DNA of 61,755 bases from an uncultured Planctomycetia bacterium (GTDB lineage: Bacteria; Planctomycetota; Phycisphaerae; Phycisphaerales; SM1A02), in the NCBI GenBank assembly GCA_937871505.1, contig CALMPF010000045.1, positions 1 through 61,755 of the forward strand, given 5' to 3'. Made by a program: the position numbers and the translations under genes. The number at the start of each line of letters is the position of its first letter. Position 1 is the stretch's first letter. The notes below the pieces were generated by a model. That model ran no database searches. It was given only the letters and a program-made list of their open reading frames with translations, and was not told the origin of the DNA. Positions 60,861-61,755 of the stretch are shown here, in pieces.

Positions 60861-61202
60861 GGGAGGAAGCTTGGGCCGAAGGGCAGGGCTCGGAGGAAAG
60901 CGGAGAGGATAGCCGGTCGGAAGCACCCGCGGCAAGACGAACTCCGCGCGTCGCTCCCCGCAGGGTCCATGACCCAATCGGCGGTCGCTGGTGCGCGGCC
61001 GTCCCGGCCGCTCCTGATCCACCGGACTCGCTTCCGACGACTGTGGGCCCGCCGAGAGGCCGGGTGCGGCGCGGTCCGAGCCCGGCGCAGAGGGGGCCGA
61101 GAGTGCGGCGTATCACCCGAGGCGGCCCGGAAGGCCGCGCCCCGAGAATGACCGCGCACGGAAGACGGCCGCGGACGCGGTCATGCACCCGGTGGACGGA
61201 GG
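60861..61202. other. Gene-free spacer
   Basis: I see nothing supportable in these 342 bases beyond GC-rich frames of Arg/Pro-rich composition on both strands. Confidence 0.5.
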
Positions 61203-61430
61203 CGGGCCTCGACGGGACGCCTATGTCCACGGCTGCGGACCAAGGCCTTCATCTGGGTCATCGCGATCTCCTTCGACAACGATGTCCCGTCCCAAGTCTC
61301 GGCGTGGCTCGGGAACGACGCTCGCCGCCTCGCACCCATCGCTCACATCGCCGGCCACGCCTACGCGTTCGGCGTCGCATTCCTGCTGCTCGCCTGCGGA
61401 ATCGTCGCACGGCGCGATGTCGATCGATGA
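61203..61430 (+). pseudogene. Possible remnant of a PAP2-like membrane protein
   Basis: An open frame without a start codon encodes TKAFIWVIAISFDNDVPSQV, then a stretch ending GHAYAFGVAFLLLACGIVAR. This resembles the first membrane segments of PAP2-type proteins (an aspartate-rich entry, then a GH-containing helix). It stops at 61428-61430 before any catalytic motif, and no continuation is clear. It may be a decayed paralogue of the nearby PAP2 gene. Confidence 0.35.
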
Positions 61431-61663
61431 CGAGCCCGAAGCGAAGCCCCGGGTCAAACGGTCATCGGCGCGGGGCGCACGCCGGTGGGCCGAACCCCGG
61501 ATCGATCGAGGAGGAACTCCCGGCCGGTCACGGCGGGCGCGGTTCGCCGTCTTCCGACTCGCCTGCGCGAGACCACGGACCTATTCAAGGGGGAACACTC
61601 CGGACGGGCACATGGGCGCCTCGGACAGATTCCCAAACTCGAAGCTCGCTGGAGGGGCGGATC

Positions 61664-61755
61664 TCAGACCCGCCCCGTCTCACGCCTGCGCTCCGCGACA
61701 CGGCGCCGCCCCCTGCCGAAGAGCACGGCCCCGAGCAGGGCCGCCACCGGAGGGG
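61664..61755 (-). CDS. 3' end of a gene with a PEP-CTERM-like tail
   Basis: The minus-strand frame open at the window edge ends in PPVAALLGAVLFGRGRRRVA and an Arg-rich tail. A Pro, a short hydrophobic segment and a basic cluster at the C-terminus are the layout of PEP-CTERM/LPXTG-like sorting signals common in planctomycete exported proteins. Only 29 residues are visible, so the protein is unknown. A GGGGCGG/CCGCCCC hairpin spans the stop codon. Confidence 0.4.
   Translation of the reverse strand, partial: PPVAALLGAVLFGRGRRRVAERRRETGRV

Overview
The window is about 70% G+C throughout but appears to join two unrelated bacterial genomes. Bases 1 to about 4,665 read as a Rhodobacteraceae-type alphaproteobacterium: a prfA-prmC-DUF4167 block, a DUF1499 gene overlapping an agmatinase-like gene, an intergenic motif typical of that family, and an XRE-cupin regulator that breaks off in its cupin domain inside a G-rich tract. 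From about 4,715 to the end the gene content is planctomycete, most like Phycisphaerae. This rests on secreted proteins with dockerin-like 'DxNGDGxxDGADLGxxLxxW' motifs, a Ser/Thr kinase with a TPR-like extension, large OPT transporters and a MoxR/VWA operon. The junction is most simply a chimeric contig, so the first 4.7 kb should not be used to describe the organism of the remaining 57 kb.

Layout of the planctomycete part. 4.7-7.9 kb: a GspE/PilB-type ATPase and a secreted helical protein. 7.9-9.5 kb: a gene-free island of several tandem arrays and a duplicated segment. 9.5-16.5 kb: a CoA-transferase subunit, imidazolonepropionase, SixA-type phosphatase, STAS and GNAT proteins, a membrane-anchored hydrolase and a dockerin-like secreted protein. 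16.7-28.4 kb: mostly transport, with two OPT proteins, an EmrA/EmrB-like efflux pair and an AspT-type antiporter. 28.7-36.8 kb: an RRM protein, a second repeat-rich spacer, a C39-like/dockerin protein, a lectin-like propeller protein, a decayed UPF0114 gene and a DUF3300-DUF2950 pair. 36.8-46.4 kb: an ABC-F ATPase, an EEP-family enzyme, a basic protein, an SRPBCC-like protein and a kinase followed by a small acidic protein.

46.6-58.9 kb is one long minus-strand locus of the Bat (aerotolerance) type. In transcription order it reads two-domain thioredoxin-like protein, MoxR ATPase, DUF58 protein, 436-residue membrane protein, two VWA proteins, a repeat-helix protein and a 1,306-residue membrane-anchored protein. 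Most junctions are 4- to 7-base overlaps. The larger gaps and the upstream region hold short tandem arrays. The right end has a PAP2 phosphatase, a small conserved-looking basic protein and two partial or decayed membrane-protein fragments.

The least explained feature is a family of short repeats built on GG(A/C)CACACC(T/C)TGCGCA. It occurs at two intergenic loci 21 kb apart, each with a duplicated longer segment. I saw no tRNA, rRNA, CRISPR array, IS element or phage gene.
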